Shown: positions 9,639 through 21,520 of the stretch, one piece after another
How positions within the stretch are numbered: the stretch's first letter is position 1
How the letters are laid out: every line of letters begins with the position of its first letter
From: Ascidia mentula
Taxonomy: Eukaryota > Chordata > Ascidiacea > Phlebobranchia > Ascidiidae
Assembly: GCA_947561715.1 (NCBI GenBank)
Contig: OX387198.1
Coordinates: 7,192,001-7,256,000, forward strand
Direction of reading: 5' to 3'
DNA length: 64,000 nt
Position numbers and translations under genes: made by a program
Notes under the pieces: generated by a model
The model's input: the letters and a program-made list of their open reading frames with translations, nothing else
Told to the model about the DNA's origin: nothing
Database searches by the model: none

Positions 9639-12600
9639 ATGAACAAGCTTACACTCGCTCTCCTTCTTATTACGGTGCTCTGCACCATGATTGAGAAATC
9701 TTACGGGCATCCATTGCATGGTAAGTACAGTTTTTCAGACCATTTTGCGTTCAGTTACTAAGGTGGCAAAATCTGAAATATTACCGTAAGCAATTTTCAA
9801 ATTTGCCACAACTTGACGACGCAAAAAAGAAAATACCCTGATATTCGTAATTAAATCAGTTACGATACTGGCAATAACCACCGCATTTACGTTTCTATAA
9901 ATCGCTAAATAGTCACAAACAGCCGTGAATTGCAAAAAAAGAGAAACAATGCTTGTATCAAACACAAAACTATTTTAAGCGAAAATTTCCACCATGTTTT
10001 AAGCAATCTCCATTCTTTACAAATAAATGGTTCCGATTGTCATTTGTAACTTGCTTGTAACTTGCTATTTAGTCTTAGTACCTTCGTGGTAGTTTTGGGG
10101 GATTAGTTAGTATATTTGCCTCGCAGCAGCAAATATCAAATCATAGTCGATATAACCATCTAACATTTTTCAGATTCCGAGCCTGATGGTTACTACAAAG
10201 GTAGGAGAAAAATGACAAAACTTTACTCATTTTAGTTTATGGGCTAAGATAGACACAGTTATAGCATAAGGCATATTCACAAAATCTGTCCGTATTTACG
10301 AATATTTTTTTAGACGCCATGGATAACATGCCTCGTTATTACAAAGGTAGGTGAAATGCGAATACTTTTTTGACATGTTTTTGTACATTTCTACAGATTG
10401 TTTTGCTGTCTCACTTAACTAAATGCGCTTGAAAATTACGATACATGAATGAAAATACTTTGTGATTCATAATTTAATCAGTTACGGTACCGCCAATATC
10501 AACGACATTTACTTTGGTTACAAATTAGCCCTATTTAGTCCTATAGTTGTATTTCTTCTCCTTGATTATTTGGAATATTTGCATCTTAAGAGCAAGTTAT
10601 AAACTACTGTCGATATAACAATATGACATTTTTCAGATTCCGAGGAATTGCCAGGTTACTACAAAGGTAAGCAAAATGACAACATTTCATTCGATTTAGC
10701 TCATGGCTTACAAAAGCATTTAAATTGGACCTATCTTTAATAATAAGCAACAAGTTATAAATCCTGTCGCTACAGCTTTTGATGACGAAGTTAATATAAG
10801 TAAAATATAAAAGTCCATATCTGTAAATTATTGGCAAAGCACAGTTATAGTATAAGGCACATTCACAAAATCTATCAGTATTTACGAATTTTGTTTTACA
10901 GACGTCATGGATAACTTGCCTCGTTATTACAAAGGTAGGTGAAATGCGAATACTTTTCTGACATGGTTTTGTACATTTCTACAGATTGTTTTGCTGCCTC
11001 ACTTAACTAAATGCGCTTGAAAATTACTAGGGATGCACCGAAAGTTCGGTTTGCCGAATTTATTCGGCCGAAACTAAGGTTTTCGCAATTAATATTTCTG
11101 CAAAATTCGGCCGAAACCGAAACTTTTTTACTGCATGTAACGCTGATACGCGAAGTTCAGAAAAGGTTAGAATCCTTGTTTTAACTGTACGAATGTGTTG
11201 GTTAAAAGGATAAAAATCAAGTTATAGCAGTAAGAAAAATACGCGGTTATTCTTTATGAGTCAAAAAAGGCTGTACGATAAGATTAGATCCAATCCAGCA
11301 CATGTTTTGTTTAAATTTATTGCGTTGAAAGAGATGATATACCAAAATTAGTTTCGGTTTATTCGGCCGAATTAATTCGGCAACTTTTGCCGAATATTCG
11401 GTTTCGGCCGAATATAAAAATAGCTGTTTCGGTGCATCACTAAAAATTACGATACATGAATGAAAATACTTTGTGATTCATAATTTAATCAGTTAAGGTA
11501 CCGCAAATATCAACGACATTTACAAGTTTATTCTTTCTTTGCCATTATACGTCGTTCCGATTGTCATTCGTTACTTTGGTTACAAATTAGCCCTATTTAG
11601 TCCTATAGTTGTATTTCTTTTCTTTGATTATTTGGAATATTTGCATCTTAAGAGCAAGTTATAAACTACTGTCGATATAACAATATGACATTTTTCAGAT
11701 TCCGAGGAATTGCCAGGTTACTACAAAGGTAAGTAAAATGACAACATTTCATTCGATTTAGCCTATGGTACACAAAAGCATTTAAATTAGACCTTCCTTT
11801 AAATATAATTAACAAGTTGTAAGCCCTGTCGCTACGAATTTTGATGACGATGATAACATAAGTAAAATATGAAAGTCCATATTTGCAAATTATTGGCAAG
11901 GCACAGTTATATTATAATGGTTATTTACAAAATCTGTCAGTATTTACGAATTTTGTTTTACAGACGCCATGGATAACAAGCCTCGTTATTACAAAGGTAG
12001 GTGTAATGCGAATACATTTTGACAGGATCTTGTACACAGTGCCTTTATTGTACAAACAATTTCTGCAGATTGTTTTGCTGCCTCACTTAACTAAATCCGC
12101 TTGAAAATTACGATAAATGAATGAAAATACTTTGTGATTCATAATTTATTCAGTTACGGTACCGCAAATATCAACGAGGTTTACAAGTTTATTCTTTCTT
12201 TGCCATTATACGTCGTTCCGATTGTCATTGGTTTCTTTCGTTACAAATAAGCCCTATTTAGTCCTATAGTTGTATTTCTTCTTTTTGAATAATTGGAATA
12301 TTTGCATCTTAAGAGCATGTTATAAACTACTGTCGATATAACAATATAATATTTTTCAGATTCCGAGGAATTGCCTGGTTACTACAAAGGTAAGTAAAAT
12401 GACAACATTTCATTCGAGTTAGCCTATGGTACACAAAAGCATTTAAATTGGACCTATCTTTAATTATAATTAACAAGTTATAAATCCTGTCGCTATAGCT
12501 TTTGATGACGAAGTTAATATAAGTAAAATATAAAAGTCCATATCTGTAAATTATTGGTAAAGCACAGTTATAAGCCATATTCACAAAATGTATCAGTATT

Positions 12601-15600
12601 TACAAATTTTGTTTTACAGACGCCATGGACAACATGCCTCGTTATTACAAAGGTAGGTGAAATGCCAATACTTTTCTGACATGGTTTTGTACATTACTAC
12701 AGATTGTTTTTCTGCCTCACTTAACTAAATGCGCTTGAAAATTACGATACATGAATGAAAATACTTTGTGATTCAAAATTTAATCTGTTACGGTACCGCC
12801 AATATCAACGACATTTACAAGTTTCATCTTTCTTTGCCATTATACGTCGTTCCGATTGTCATTCGTTACTTTGGTTACAAATTAGCCTTATTTAGTCCTA
12901 TATTTGTATTTCTTCTCTTTGATTATTTGGAATATTTGCATCTTAAGAGCAAGTTATAAACTATTGTCGATATAACAATATGACATTTTTCAGATTCCCA
13001 GGAATTGCCAGGTTACTACAAAGGTAAGCAAAATGACAACATTTCATTCGATTTACCCTATGGTCCACAAAAGCATTTAAATTGGACCTATCTTTAATTA
13101 TAATTAACAAGTTATAAATCCTGTCGCTACAGCTTTTGATGACGAAGTTAATATAAGTAAAATATAAAAGTCCACATTTGCAAATTATTGGCAAGGCACA
13201 GTTATATGATAAGGATTATTCACAAAATCTGTCAGTATTCACGAATTTTGTTTTACAGACGACAAGGATAACATGCCTCGTTATTACAAAGGTAGGTGTA
13301 ATGCGAATACTTTTTGACAGGATCTTGTACACAGTGCCTTTATTGTACAAACAATTTCTGCAGATCATTTTGCTGCTTCTCTTGACTAAATCCGCCTGAA
13401 AATTACGATAAATGAATGATAATACTTTGTGATTCATAATTTAATCTGTTACGGTACCGCCAATATCAACGACATTTACAAGCTTATTCTTTCTTTGCCA
13501 TTATACGTCGTTCCGATTGTCATTGGTTACTTTGGTTACAAATTAGCCCTATTTAGTCCTATATTTGTATTTCTTCTCTTTGATTATTTGGAATATTTGC
13601 ATCTTAAGAGCAAGTTATAAACTATTGTCGATATGACAATATGACATTTTTCAGATTCCCAGGAATTGCCAGGTTACTACAAAGGTAAGCAAAATGACAA
13701 CATTTCATTCGATTTACCCTATGGTCCACAAACGCATTTAAATTGGACCTATCTTTAATTATAATTAACAAGTTATAAATCCTGTCGCTACACCTTTTGA
13801 TGACGAAGTTAATATAAGTAAAATATAAAAGTCCATATCTGTAAATTATTGGCAAAGCACAGTTATAGTATAAGGCATATTCACAAAATCTGTCAGTATT
13901 TACGAATTTTGTTTTACAGACGCCATGGATAACTTGCCTCGTTATTACAAAGGTAGGTGAAATGCGAATACTTTTCTGACATGGTTTTGTACATTTCTAC
14001 AGAATGTTTTGCTGCCTCACTTAACTAAATGCGCTTGAAAATTACGATACATAAATGAAAATACTTTGTGATTCAAAATTTAATCTGTTACGGTACCGCC
14101 AATATCAACGACATTTACAAGTTTCATCTTTCTTTGCCATTATACGTCGTTCCGATTGTCATTCGTTACTTTGGTTACAAATTAGCCCTATTTAGTCCTA
14201 TAGTTGTATCACTTATCTTTGATTATTTGGAATATTTGCATCTTAAGAGCAAGTTATAAACTACTGTCGATATAACAATATGATATTTTTCAGATTCCCA
14301 GGAATTGCCAGGTTACTACAAAGGTAAGCAAAATGACAACATTTCATTCGATTTAGCCTATGGTCCACCAAAGCATTTAAATTGGACCTATATTTAATTA
14401 TAATTAACAAGTTATAAATCCTGTCGCTACAGCTTTTGATGACGAAGTTAATATAAGTAAAATATAAAAGTCCATATCTGTAAATTATTGGCAAAGCACA
14501 GTTATAAGCCATATTCACAAAATCTATCAGTATTTACAAATTTTGTTTTACAGACGCCATGGATAACTTGCCTCGTTATTACAAAGGTAGGTGAAATGCG
14601 AATACTTTTCTGACATGGTTTTGTACATTTCTACAGATTGTTTTGCTGCCTCACTTAACTAAATGCGCTTCAAAATTACGATACATGAATGAAATACTTT
14701 GTGATTTATAATTTAATCTGTTACGGTACCGCCAATATCAACGACATTTACAAGTTTCATCTTTCTTTGCCATTATACGTCGTTTCGATTGTCATTCGTT
14801 ACTTTGGTTACAAATTAGCCCTATTTAGTCCTATAGTTGTATTTCTTCTCTTTGATTATTTGGAATATTTGCATCTTAAGAGCAAGTTATAAACTACTGT
14901 CGATATAACAATATGACATTTTTCAGATTCCGAGGAATTGCCTGGTTACTACAAAGGTAAGCAAAATGACAACATTTCATTCGATTTAGCCTATGGTACA
15001 CAAAAGCATTTAAATTGGACCTATCTTTAATTGTAATTAACAAGTTATAAATCCTGTCGCTACGGCTTTTGATGACGAAGTTAATATAAGTAAAATATAA
15101 AAGTCCATATCTGTAAATTATTGGCAAAGCACAGTTTTTGTATAAGGCATTTTCACAAAATCTATCAGTATTTACGAATTTTGTTTTACAGACGCCATGG
15201 ATAACATGCCTCGTTATTACAAAGGTATGTGAAATGCGAATACTTTTCTGACATGGTCTTGTACATTTCTACAGATTGTTTTGCTGCCTCACTTAACTAA
15301 ATGCGCTTGAAAATTACGATACATGAATGAAAATTCTTTGTGATTCATAATTTATTCAGTTACGATACCGCAAATATCAACGACATTTACAAGTTTCATC
15401 TTTCTTTGCCATTATACGTCGTTCCGATTGTCATTCGTTACTTTGGTTACAAATTAGCCCTGTTTAGTCCTATAGTTGTATTTCTTCTCTTTGATTATTT
15501 GGAATATTTGCATCTTAGGAGCAAGTTATAAACTACTGTCGATATAACAATATGACATTTTTCAGATTCCGAGGAATTGCCAGGTTACTACAAAGGTAAG

Positions 15601-18600
15601 TAAAATGACAACATTTCATTCGATTTAGCCTATGGTACACAAAAGCATTTAAATTAGACCTTCCTTTAAATATAATTAACAAGTTGTAAGCCCTGTCGCT
15701 ACGAATTTTGATGACGATGATAACATAAGTAAAATATGAAAGTCCATATTTGCAAATTATTGGCAAGGCACAGTTATATTATAAGGATTATTCACAAAAT
15801 CTGTCAGTATTTACGAATTTTGTTTTACAGACGCCATGGATAACATGCCTCGTTATTACAAAGGTAGGTGTAATGCGAATACATTTTGACAGGATCTTGT
15901 ACACAGTGCCTTTATTGTACAAACAATTTCTGCAGATTGTTTTGCTGTCTCACTTAACTAAATCCGCCTGAAAATTACGATACATGAATGAAAATACTTT
16001 GTGATTCATAATTTAATCAGTTACGGTACCGCCAATATCAACGACATTTACAAGTTTCTTCTTTCTTTGCCATTATACGTCGTTCCGATTGTCATTCCTT
16101 ACTTTGGTTACAAATTAGCCCTATTTAGTCCTATAGTTGTATTTCTTCTCTTTGATTATTTGGAATATTTGCATCTTAAGAGCAAGTTATAAACTACTGT
16201 CGATATAACAATATGACATTTTTCAGATTCCGAGGAATTGCCAGGTTACTACAAAGGTACGTAAAATGACAAAAATTTCATTCGACTTAGCCTATGGTAC
16301 ACAAAAGCATTTAAATTGGATCTGTCTTTAATTATAATTAACAAGTTATAAGTACTGTCGCTACAGCTTTTGATGACGAAGTTAATATGAGTAAAATATA
16401 AAAGTCCATATTTGCAAATTATTGGCAAAGCACAGTTATATTATAAGCCATATTCACAAAATCTATCAGTATTTACAAATTTTGTTTTACAGACGCCATG
16501 GATAACATGCCTCGTTATTACAAAGGTAGGTGAAATGCGAATACTTTTCTGACATGGTTTTGTACATTTCTACAGATTGTTTTGCTGCCTCACTTAACTA
16601 AATGCGCTTGAAAATTACGATACATGAATGAAAAAACTTTGTGATTCATAATTTAATCAGTTACGGTACCGCCAATATCAACGACATTTACAAGTTTCAT
16701 CTTTCTTTGCCATAATACGTAGTTCCGATTGTCATTCGTTTCTTTCGTTACAAATTAGCCTTATTTAGTCCTTTCTTTGTATTTTTTCTCTTTGAATATT
16801 TGGAATATTTGCATCTTAAGAGCAAGTTACAAACTATTGTCGATATAACAATATGACATTTTTCAGATTCCGAGGAATTGCCTGATGGTTACTACAAAGG
16901 TAAGTGAAATGACAACATTTCATTCGATTTAGTCTATGTTACACAAAAGCATTTAAATTAGACCTTACTTTAAATATAATTAACATGCTATAAGCCCTGT
17001 CGCTACGAATTTTCATGACGAAGTTAACATAAGTAAAACAGAAAAGTCCTTATTTGCAAATTATTGGCAAAGCACAGTTATATTATAAGGCATATTCACA
17101 AAATCTGTCAGTATTTACGAATTTTGTTTTACAGACGCCATGGATAACATGCCTCGTTATTACAAAGGTAGGTGAAATGCGAATACTTTTCTGACAGGGT
17201 TTTGTACATTTCTACAGATTGTTTCGCTGCCTCACTTAACTAAATGCGCTTGAAAATTACGATACATGAATGAAAATTCTTTGTGATTCATAATTTATTC
17301 AGTTACGATACCGCAAATATCAACGACATTTACAAGTTTCATCTTTCTTTGCCATTATACGTCGTTCCGATTGTCATTCGTTACTTTGGTTACAAATTAG
17401 CCCTGTTTAGTCCTATAGTTGTATTTCTTCTCTTTGATTATTTGGAATATTTGCATCTTAGGAGCAAGTTATAAACTACTGTCGATATAACAATATGACA
17501 TTTTTCAGATTCCGAGGAATTGCCAGGTTACTACAAAGGTAAGTAAAATGACAACATTTCATTCGATTTAGCCTATGGTACACAAAAGCATTTAAATTAG
17601 ACCTTCCTTTAAATATAATTAACAAGTTGTAAGCCCTGTCGCTACGAATTTTGATGACGATGATAACATAAGTAAAATATGAAAGTCCATATTTGCAAAT
17701 TATTGGCAAGGCACAGTTATATTATAAGGATTATTCACAAAATCTGTCAGTATTTACGAATTTTGTTTTACAGACGACATGGATAACATGCCTCGTTATT
17801 ACAAAGGTAGGTGTAATGCGAATACATTTTGACAGGATCTTGTACACAGTGCCTTTATTGTACAAACAATTTCTGCAGATTGTTTTGCTGTCTCACTTAA
17901 CTAAATGCGCTTGAAAATTACGATACATGAATGAAAATACTTTGTGATTCATAATTTAATCAGTTACGGTACCGCCAATATCAACGACATTTACACGTTT
18001 CTTCTTTCTTTTTCATTATACGTCGTTCCGATTGTCATTCCTTACTTTGGTTACAAATTAGCCCTATTTAGTCCTATAGTTGTATTTCTTCTCTTTGATT
18101 ATTTGGAATATTTGCATCTTAAGAGCAAGTTATAAACTACTGTCGATATAACAATATGACATTTTTCAGATTCCGAGGAATTGCCTGGTTACTACAAAGG
18201 TACGTAAAATGACAAAAATTTCATTCGACTTAGCCTATGGTACACAAAAGCATTTAAATTGGACCTGTCTTTAATTATAATTAACAAGTTATAAGTACTG
18301 TCGCTACAGCTTTTGATGACGAAGTTAATATGAGTAAAATATAAAAGTCCATATTTGCAAATTATTGGCAAAGCACAGTTATATTATAAGCCATATTCAC
18401 AAAATCTATCAGTATTTACAAATTTTGTTTTACAGACGCTATGGATAACATGCCTCGTTATTACAAAGGTATGTGAAATGCGAATACTTTTCTGACATGG
18501 TTTTGTACATTTCTACAGATTGTTTTGCTGCCTTACTTAACTAAATGCGCTTGAAAATTACGATACATGAATGAAAATACTTTGTAATTCATAATTTAAT

Positions 18601-20485
18601 CAGTTACGGTACAGCCAATATCAACGACATTTACAAGTTTCATCTTTCTTTGCCATTATTCGTCGTTTCGATTGTCATTCGTTACTTTCGTTACAAATTA
18701 GCCCTATTTAGTCCTATAGTTGTATTTCTTCTCTTTGATTATTTGGAATATTTGCATCTTAAGAGCAAGTTATAAACTACTGTCGATATAACAATATGAT
18801 ATTTTTCAGATTCCGAGGAATTGCCTGGTTACTACAAAGGTAAGTAAAATGACAACATTTCATTCGATTTAGCCTATGGTACGCAAAAGCATTTAAATTA
18901 GACCTTCCTTTATGTATAATTAACAAGTTATAAACCCTGTCGCTACGACTTTTGATGACGTTGTTAACACAAGTAAAACAGAAAAGTCCTTATTTGCAAA
19001 TTATTGCCAACGCGCAACTATATTATAAGGCATATTCACAAAATTTGTCAGTATTTACAAATTTTATTTTTTAGACGCCATGGATAACATGCCTCGTTAT
19101 TACAAAGGTAAGTGTAATGCGAATACTTTTTTGACAGGGCCTTGTACATAGTGCCTTTATTGTGAAAACAATTTCTATAGATCATTTTGCTGCCTCACTT
19201 AACTAAATCCGCCTGAAAATTACGATACATGAATGAAAATACTTGGTGATTCATAATTTAATCTGTTACGGTACCGCCAATATCAACGACATTTACAAGC
19301 TTATTCTTTCTTTGCCATTATACGTCGTTCCGATTGTCATTGGTTTCTTTTGTTACAAATATGCCTTATTTAGTCCTATATTTGTATTTCTTCTTTTTGA
19401 ATAATTGGAATATTTGCATCTTAAGAGCAGGTTACAAACTACTGTCGATATAACAATATGATATTTTTCAGATTCCGAGGAATTGCCAGGTTACTACAAA
19501 GGTAAATAAAATGACAACATTTCATTCGTTTTAGCCTATGGTACACAAAAGCATTTAAATTAGACCTTCCTTTATTTATAATTAACAAGTTATAAAACCT
19601 GTCGCTATGACTTTTGATGACGAAGTTAACATAAGTAAAATACAAAAGTCCATATTTGCAAATTATTGGCAAGGCACAGTTATATTATAAGGATTATTCA
19701 CAAAATTTGTCAGTATTTACGAATTTTATTTTTTAGACACCATGGATAACATGCCTCGTTATTACAAAGGTAGGTGTAATGCGAATAATTTTTTGACAGG
19801 GTCTTGTACACGGTGCCTTTATTGTAAAAACAATTTCTACAGATCATTTTGCTGCCTCACTTAACTAAATCCGCCTGAATATTACGATACATGAATGAAA
19901 ATACTTTGTGATTCATAATTTAATCTGTTACGGTACCGCCAATATCAACGACATTTACAAGTTTCATCTTTCTTTGCCATTATACGTCGTTCCGATTGTC
20001 ATTTGGTTACAAATTAGCCCTATTCAGTCCTATAGTTGTATTTCTTCTCTTTGTTTATTTGTAATATTTGTATCTTAAAGCGAGTTACAAACTACTGTCG
20101 ATATAACAATATGACAATTTTTAGATTCCGAGGAATTGCCTGGTTACTACAAAGGTAAGTAAAATGACAACATTTCATGCCATATTCACAAAATCTATCA
20201 GTATTGACAGGGCCTTGTACACAGTGCCATTATCGTACAAACCATTTCTACAGATCATTTTGCTGCCTCACTTAACAAAAATTAATGGAATCGGTAAACT
20301 TTATATAAAATAACTTGTGAACAAACTTGTTCTCTATGGTGGACAAAATCTAGCCCCTGATGTAGCACTGTCTTAACACCCCCGACAGCAATAATTTGTG
20401 GACCACCATCTATTCTTGTTACATACTTCAATATGTAAAGGTTGTTATCCAAACTAACCCAATTTTGTATTTTTTAGATGCTTAA
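9639..20485 (+). CDS. secreted tyrosine-rich repeat protein encoded by 31 mini-exons
   Basis: Exon 1 (9639-9720) encodes a signal peptide, MNKLTLALLLITVLCTM..., close to that of the arginine-rich peptides, and ends in phase 1. Then 31 mini-exons, all phase 1-1, alternate between S and A types. S: 10174-10200, 10637-10666, 11699-11728, 12360-12389, 12994-13023, 13655-13684, 14294-14323, 14927-14956, 15566-15595, 16227-16256, 16867-16899, 17509-17538, 18170-18199, 18810-18839, 19472-19501, 20125-20154. A: 10314-10346, 10902-10934, 11964-11996, 12620-12652, 13259-13291, 13920-13952, 14554-14586, 15192-15224, 15831-15863, 16493-16525, 17135-17167, 17774-17806, 18436-18468, 19075-19107, 19737-19769. 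The last exon (20478) gives Asp-Ala-stop. The sum is 354 residues. S units read DSEELPGYYK (variants DSEPDGYYK, DSQELPGYYK, DSEELPDGYYK); A units read DAMDNMPRYYK with changes at positions 2, 3 and 6. Every unit ends YYK. There are no cysteines or dibasic sites in the repeats. Function unknown. Confidence 0.85.
10174..20154 (+). repeat. tandem genomic array, about 640 bp per two-exon unit
   Basis: A-exon starts recur every 634-662 bp from 11964 to 19737, with steps of about 639 and 662 bp. Introns are as similar between units as exons, including markers such as gcatcttaagagcaagtt and gatgacgaagtt, so the array grew by recent tandem duplication or is homogenised. The step from 10902 to 11964 is longer only because of the inserted MITE. 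The first unit is shorter (588 bp) and more diverged. The 3' end carries a deletion that removed an A exon. Confidence 0.9.
11028..11442. mobile_element. hAT-like non-autonomous element (MITE), copy 1
   Basis: A 415-bp insertion in an array intron. Terminal inverted repeats are tagggatgcaccgaaa at the left and, at the right reversed, tagtgatgcaccgaaa. It is flanked by a perfect 8-bp duplication aaaattac (11020-11027 and 11443-11450). Neighbouring array units show the empty site gcgcttgaaaattacgatac with a single copy. An 8-bp target duplication is typical of hAT elements. Internal sequence is rich in ttcggccgaa palindromes and has no transposase. Confidence 0.9.
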
Positions 20486-20598
20486 GAAGGTATGCAGAGC
20501 CTTCTGAGGAGAACAACCAGTTTCTTCTCGCGGCTTCGATACAAATGCTGTCACGACACTTTTATTGAAAGTTTGATGTCAGTGTTTCGAAGTCAAGC

Positions 20599-20604
20599 AA
20601 TAAA
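20599..20604 (+). terminator. poly(A) signal of the mini-exon gene
   Basis: AATAAA lies 114 nt past the stop codon in the last exon (stop at 20483-20485). The exon's 5' border at 20478 follows a pyrimidine-rich tttttag acceptor. Confidence 0.6.
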
Positions 20605-21029
20605 CCAAAAAAAATACTTGAAACGTTTCATGTTCTCCCTTGTGTGTGCTGCCAGTCTGAGTAGGATTGTAAATCGTCATTCAACAGCATGTCATAGTTG
20701 CTGCTTTTATGAGTAATTAGAATTCCTTAGTCCAGTGGGTTTAATAATTAGGATGTGGATATCAGAAATATTAGTGGAATGAAAACCAACTAATGCATGT
20801 CCATTATTTGCATTCTGCGACGGTTATAATTTAAAAAGTACTGAAAGAAATACTCTCAAACCCACCGGATATTAAATGTATACGCTCAACTCTATCAGGA
20901 CACCTTCACAATATTTTAATTGTGAGAGATTGGGCTACATTAAGTGTCCGTATGATCAGTTACAGCACCAAGATTAGCAGTAGCCGTAAAGGTCAAAACA
21001 GTATGGATGTTGTAGCACCAAACATTTAA

Positions 21030-21520
21030 AGAGAGCTTTAGACAGGGTGTATACACGCACTGTTTCGACCTGTAAGGTCTCATCAGTGCAGCTGTTGATG
21101 TGACATCTGTGCTAGCTGGTAGACTAGCAGGCACACAAATTTCCACTTTGTGGTACCTTTCGGTCAATCGTCGATGTGTTGGGTACCAAACTAGGTACCA
21201 ATCAACACAGACGAACCACATGGAGCGCACTATGGCCAAAACAACTGTTTGGGACCCAATAGCGCTATAGGCTCGGCTTTCACCCAAATCATATTATATG
21301 CGCAAAAGAGCCATAATAATCAATGAGAGCTGCAGACAGGGTGTATACACGCACTGTTTCGACCTGTAAGGTCTCATCAGTGCAGCTGTTGAGTGGCACT
21401 TTGCTAGCTGGTAGACTAGCAGGCACACAAATTTCCACTTTGTGGTACCTTTCGGTCGAAACAGTGCGTGTATACACCCTGTCTGCAGCTCACATTGATT
21501 ATTATGGCTCTTTTGCGCAT
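21030..21520. repeat. fold-back repeat cluster with a 67-bp inverted repeat
   Basis: Arms at 21298-21364 and 21454-21520 are reverse complements over 67 bp with one mismatch, separated by 89 bp. They carry gctgcagacagggtgtatac, cactgtttcgacc and, outermost, atgcgcaaaagagcc. The left arm plus the loop (aaggtctcatcagtgcagctg, ctagctggtagactagcagg) is also present as a direct copy at about 21,035-21,170. Related copies lie at 43.3, 53.6 and 62.4 kb, so this is a dispersed fold-back or MITE-like family. Confidence 0.8.

Noticed and set aside
12768..18135. Recurrent 63-codon plus-strand frames (IHNLI.YGTANINDIY...) in array introns
   Set aside because: They start at GTG, sit wholly within the intron between A and S exons, and have no splice or start context. 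They are repeat copies, not a gene family.
10604..19672. Recurrent 77-codon minus-strand frames (PIIY/ICKYGLLYFTY...) in nearly every array unit
   Set aside because: They begin at TTG rather than ATG, lie across an S exon and its flanking introns in antisense, and recur only because the genomic unit is repeated. They vary like introns.
10174..20154. Regularly spaced short repeats that might suggest a CRISPR array
   Set aside because: Repeats are exons with eukaryotic splice sites, spacers are themselves near-identical introns of about 300 bp, and the locus is animal DNA.
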